Shown one piece after another: positions 35,515-37,722 of a DNA stretch of 37,722 bases (position 1 is the stretch's first letter; each line of letters starts with the position of its first letter). This DNA comes from an uncultured Psychrobacter sp. Its GTDB lineage: Bacteria > Pseudomonadota > Gammaproteobacteria > Pseudomonadales > Moraxellaceae. The DNA lies in contig CANLXO010000018.1 in NCBI GenBank assembly GCA_947495055.1, positions 1 to 37,722 on the forward strand, written 5' to 3'. The notes beneath the pieces are model-generated. The model worked only from the letters and a program-made list of their open reading frames with translations. It was not told the DNA's origin and made no database searches. Both the position numbers and the translations under genes were made by a program.

Positions 35515-36333
35515 GTGAGCGCCTCTGCCAACAGTCATTTAAGTCAACAACCTCTGGTTAGTGCCAACACCATCACGCCTGAGAGGCTAAAAAGTCTTGG
35601 GCGTTATAACTTTCCAAGTCCAATAGAGGTCGATCCCGATGGTATAGGTATTATCGCAGTAGGCGGAGACTTGGCAGCAGAGACTCTAATATCCGCTTAT
35701 GCGCGCGGTCTGTTTCCTTGGTTCAACGAGGATGAGCCGATTGCTTGGTGGTGCCCCCAGCCGCGCTGCGTGATCGCGCCAAAGAGCTATCAGCCTAGTA
35801 AATCACTACGCAAACAAGCAAACCGCATGCGTTGGCAATTGACCCTCAATCAGGCTTTTGATGAGGTCATTCATGCCTGTAGCTTACCGCGTAGTGATGG
35901 CCTGCCCGAGGGCGAACATACTTGGATTCATGAAGAGATGATTGAAGCTTATACCGAGCTTCATGCTCATGGTTTTGCTCATAGTATCGAGGTTTGGGAT
36001 GAGGTGGGACAGCTAGTAGGCGGATTATATGGTCTAAAAATAGGCAGTATTTATTTTGGGGAATCCATGTTTCATACTGCCTCTAACGCGTCCAAACTTG
36101 CGTTTTGGGGTCTTATGCGTCTATGTGAGCAAAGTGGTATGGCGCTAGTAGATTGCCAACTGCCAAACGAGCACTTGATGAGTTTGGGCGCGGCCACAGT
36201 GCCGCGTACTGAGTTTTTGGCGCAGCTAGATAACCTTATTGGTGCGCGTTCTGTCCAATGGCAAACCGGTTCGCACAAACCTCTATCTGCTGCCAAGTTA
36301 GGGTCTGCACTACCTTGGAAAGTACAACCATAA
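35515..36333 (+). CDS. aat: Leucyl/phenylalanyl-tRNA--protein transferase
   Basis: The protein is 272 aa starting with GTG directly after the trxB stop, with AGAGG in the trxB 3' end as ribosome site. Aat adds Leu or Phe to proteins with N-terminal Arg or Lys, creating ClpAPS N-degrons. Family signatures are seen in order: FPSPIEVDPDGIGIIAVGGDL, YARGLFPWFNEDEPIAWWCPQPR, HTWIHEEMIEAYTELHAHGFAHSIEVW, LVGGLYGLKIGSIYFGESMF and DCQLPNEHLMSLGA. It is about 30 residues longer than average, mostly at the N-terminus (Ser/Asn/Gln-rich). Coupling with trxB places it in the same transcript. Confidence 0.96.
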   Translation: MSASANSHLSQQPLVSANTITPERLKSLGRYNFPSPIEVDPDGIGIIAVGGDLAAETLISAYARGLFPWFNEDEPIAWWCPQPRCVIAPKSYQPSKSLRKQANRMRWQLTLNQAFDEVIHACSLPRSDGLPEGEHTWIHEEMIEAYTELHAHGFAHSIEVWDEVGQLVGGLYGLKIGSIYFGESMFHTASNASKLAFWGLMRLCEQSGMALVDCQLPNEHLMSLGAATVPRTEFLAQLDNLIGARSVQWQTGSHKPLSAAKLGSALPWKVQP

Positions 36334-36401
36334 CCATAGAGAGGCGCAAACGATTACACGTATAGACACAGCCAGATATCTACCCATACAAGGACGGCTA
36401 T

Positions 36402-36782
36402 ATGTCATCTGATGACTCGTTTTTATTAATAGGTCAATTGGCACAAACTGCCAATACGACCAAAGATACGGTGCGTCATTACGATGATTTAGGGTTATTA
36501 AAATCTCGTAAACGTCAAGCAGGATCACGGCTATACACTGAGTTTCATCCTGAATGCGTGGATCGTATCGCGCTGATCAAAAGCGCGCAAGCGATTGGCT
36601 TTACCTTGACTGAAATTCAAAACAGTCTAAATGACTATTACGATGGTCAGCTTGATTTGGATGAACAACTCGATATCGTCAAACAAAAACTAGCGCAAAT
36701 CCTTGAACAACAAGCCACTATCAATCTGATGGTAGAGACCTTAAGTCAGCGCTTAGTCACTCTTGAACAGATGAAAAAATAA
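36402..36782 (+). CDS. MerR-family transcriptional regulator
   Basis: The protein is 126 aa. An N-terminal winged helix-turn-helix (residues about 6-45: LIGQLAQTANTTKDTVRHYDDLGLLKSRKR) is followed by the MerR hallmark GSRLYTEFHPECVDRI and an antiparallel dimerisation coil (LTEIQNSLNDYYDGQLDLDEQLDIVKQKLAQILEQQATI). It lacks the paired cysteines of metal sensors in the C-terminal loop, so the effector is probably not a metal. The target may be a nearby spaced promoter, but none was found. AAGGA lies before the ATG, and the gene is 68 bp after aat on the same strand. Confidence 0.9.
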   Translation: MSSDDSFLLIGQLAQTANTTKDTVRHYDDLGLLKSRKRQAGSRLYTEFHPECVDRIALIKSAQAIGFTLTEIQNSLNDYYDGQLDLDEQLDIVKQKLAQILEQQATINLMVETLSQRLVTLEQMKK

Positions 36783-36795
36783 AAACTCTAAAGAA

Positions 36796-37278
36796 CTAAC
36801 AGTAATTATCTAAGTAACGACGCTGCATAATAAGAGCATCAACACTTACCCTATGCACCTCTGTGTAATAGCCTTTACGCCTATGGATCACCTCAAACCC
36901 TTGCTGCTCATACAATGCGATCGCTGCGATATTATCTGCCCTTACCTCTAACATAAGCTGCTGGACGTCTTTGCTAATCAACTCCTTATTCAATGCTGTA
37001 AAGAGCTCAGAGGCAACTCCTTGGCGCTGATAATCAGGATGCGTGCCGATACGTAAAATCTCTGCTTGCTCAAAAAGATGTTGATATAAGCAATAACCAA
37101 CGACTTCATCGCTTTTACGAACTACCAGTAAATCAATACTACCTTGTGCAAGCAATTTTACTATGCTCTGATAATCCCAAGCATCTCGCGATTGAATGAT
37201 AGCTTCAATGTTAGCAACGGCTTGGATAGTGATTTGAGGGTTAGATGATTCTTTGTTTAGCAAATCTATGGTTAGCAT
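36796..37278 (-). CDS. rimI: GNAT acetyltransferase, probable RimI (ribosomal S18 N-acetylation)
   Basis: The protein is 160 aa. GNAT motif A is EILRIGTHPDYQRQGVASELF, with the acetyl-CoA pyrophosphate loop Q-R-Q-G-V-A-S. Motif B is VRADNIAAIALYEQQGFEVIHRRKGYYTE, and the end DALIMQRRYL is typical of RimI. RimI acetylates the N-terminal alanine of ribosomal protein S18 in E. coli. Motif B with N..A..LY...GF is shared by many GNATs, so other substrates are possible. The gene ends 13 bp from the merR gene (convergent) and its ribosome site is weak. Confidence 0.82.
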   Translation of the reverse strand: MLTIDLLNKESSNPQITIQAVANIEAIIQSRDAWDYQSIVKLLAQGSIDLLVVRKSDEVVGYCLYQHLFEQAEILRIGTHPDYQRQGVASELFTALNKELISKDVQQLMLEVRADNIAAIALYEQQGFEVIHRRKGYYTEVHRVSVDALIMQRRYLDNYC

Positions 37279-37497
37279 TATCTTGTCTCTACAAGTTACA
37301 TCTATAAGGTTGAAGGGCGCGTAGGGTGGGTTAGTTTTTTCAAGCTCTCGTAAAGAGTGAAGAAGAAACGTTACCCGCCATCAGATTTTGAATCATAGAT
37401 TTTGCAGGTTACGCTTGTTGTTACATGTCAGAGTATAGCTCTTAAACTCTCTTATCAATTAACTTCTTAATACAATTTGAAAGGTCAGCCTTTGTAG

Positions 37498-37514
37498 GGT
37501 GCGCCTAGCGCACC
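37498..37514. repeat. GGTGCGC/GCGCACC palindrome (REP-like)
   Basis: Seven-base arms with a three-base loop (CTA), preceded by GTAG. The same core occurs at 1562-1580, and the half-motif GTAGGGTGGG lies at about 37322. This looks like a dispersed palindromic repeat. Confidence 0.55.
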
Positions 37515-37659
37515 ATTGATAAGAAAGTGTATCGATTAAAGCCAAAGACTAGAGAATTTTTAAAATAACCGAAGAAGCTCTATATTAACCATTTATGATA
37601 CGCGAAGCACATCCTACAGCCCAACCCTTTGTTATTACGTATAAACAATACCACCGCCC

Positions 37660-37691
37660 ACAAAAAAGCCACCCTATCTAGGATGGCTTCT
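37660..37691 (-). terminator. Terminator of a minus-strand gene beyond the right edge
   Basis: On the minus strand AAGCCATCCT pairs with AGGGTGGCTT (one mismatch) around a four-base loop, then six T follow. A gene transcribed leftward from outside the window probably ends just to the right of this. Confidence 0.65.
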
Positions 37692-37722
37692 TGATTGGCT
37701 TAGCGGAGTTTAGTTAAAAGCT

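Larger units (their letters stand above)
37279..37722. other. Gene-free right edge
   Basis: No coding frame with support was found in this 444-bp stretch. It contains GTAGGGTGGGTT near 37322, the GC palindrome at 37498-37514 and the terminator at 37668-37691. The AT-rich remainder is unassigned. Confidence 0.5.

Overview
The window looks like a chromosomal segment of a Psychrobacter-type gammaproteobacterium (Moraxellaceae). The reasons are moderate GC with AT-rich intergenic DNA, the core-gene order map-glnD-(membrane protein)-dapC, a family I lipase followed by its steric foldase, and protein sequences typical of that family. This is a judgement from recognition; no database was searched.

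Layout. (1) 1-1530 is an AT-rich accessory edge. It holds a decayed GTP cyclohydrolase II-like fragment, a lipoprotein, and three copies of a DUF2256 zinc-ribbon microprotein, two of which are too short to show up as long ORFs. (2) 1589-10569, minus strand, is a three-gene set: a YqiJ-like membrane/OB-fold protein, a YqiK-like flotillin and a giant (about 2024 aa) AAA+ ATPase of the 'DNA repair ATPase' type. The last two are separated by three stacked, partly competing hairpins. This is the least understood block in the window. (3) 10781-12723, minus strand, is a run of lipoproteins: a TolB/PD40 beta-propeller, a META-domain protein and a 40-aa miniature lipoprotein that looks like a relic paralogue of the META gene. 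(4) 12944-15183, minus strand, holds the secreted lipase and its foldase. (5) 15513-21490 holds map, glnD, an orphan two-helix membrane protein on the opposite strand, and dapC. (6) 21609-26208 holds a CBS/DUF294 nucleotidyltransferase-like protein with a DEDDh exonuclease, then a PBP4-type carboxypeptidase with an unusual low-complexity insertion. (7) 26237-26543 is a MITE-like element with terminal inverted repeats and flanking TA. (8) 26566-29173 holds a small membrane protein, a DUF421 protein, rlmH and a LigB-type dioxygenase. (9) 29206-34097, minus strand, holds an amidase and ftsK. (10) 34498-36782 is a trxB-aat-merR run, followed by rimI on the minus strand and a gene-free edge with a repeat palindrome and the terminator of a gene beyond the window.

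The housekeeping genes cover nitrogen signalling (glnD), lysine/peptidoglycan precursor synthesis (dapC), peptidoglycan trimming (dacB), chromosome segregation (ftsK), redox (trxB), and protein or ribosome maturation and turnover (map, rlmH, aat, rimI). The accessory interest lies in the flotillin/AAA+ block, the DUF2256 duplication, the lipoprotein paralogues and the MITE. No tRNA, rRNA or CRISPR array was seen.
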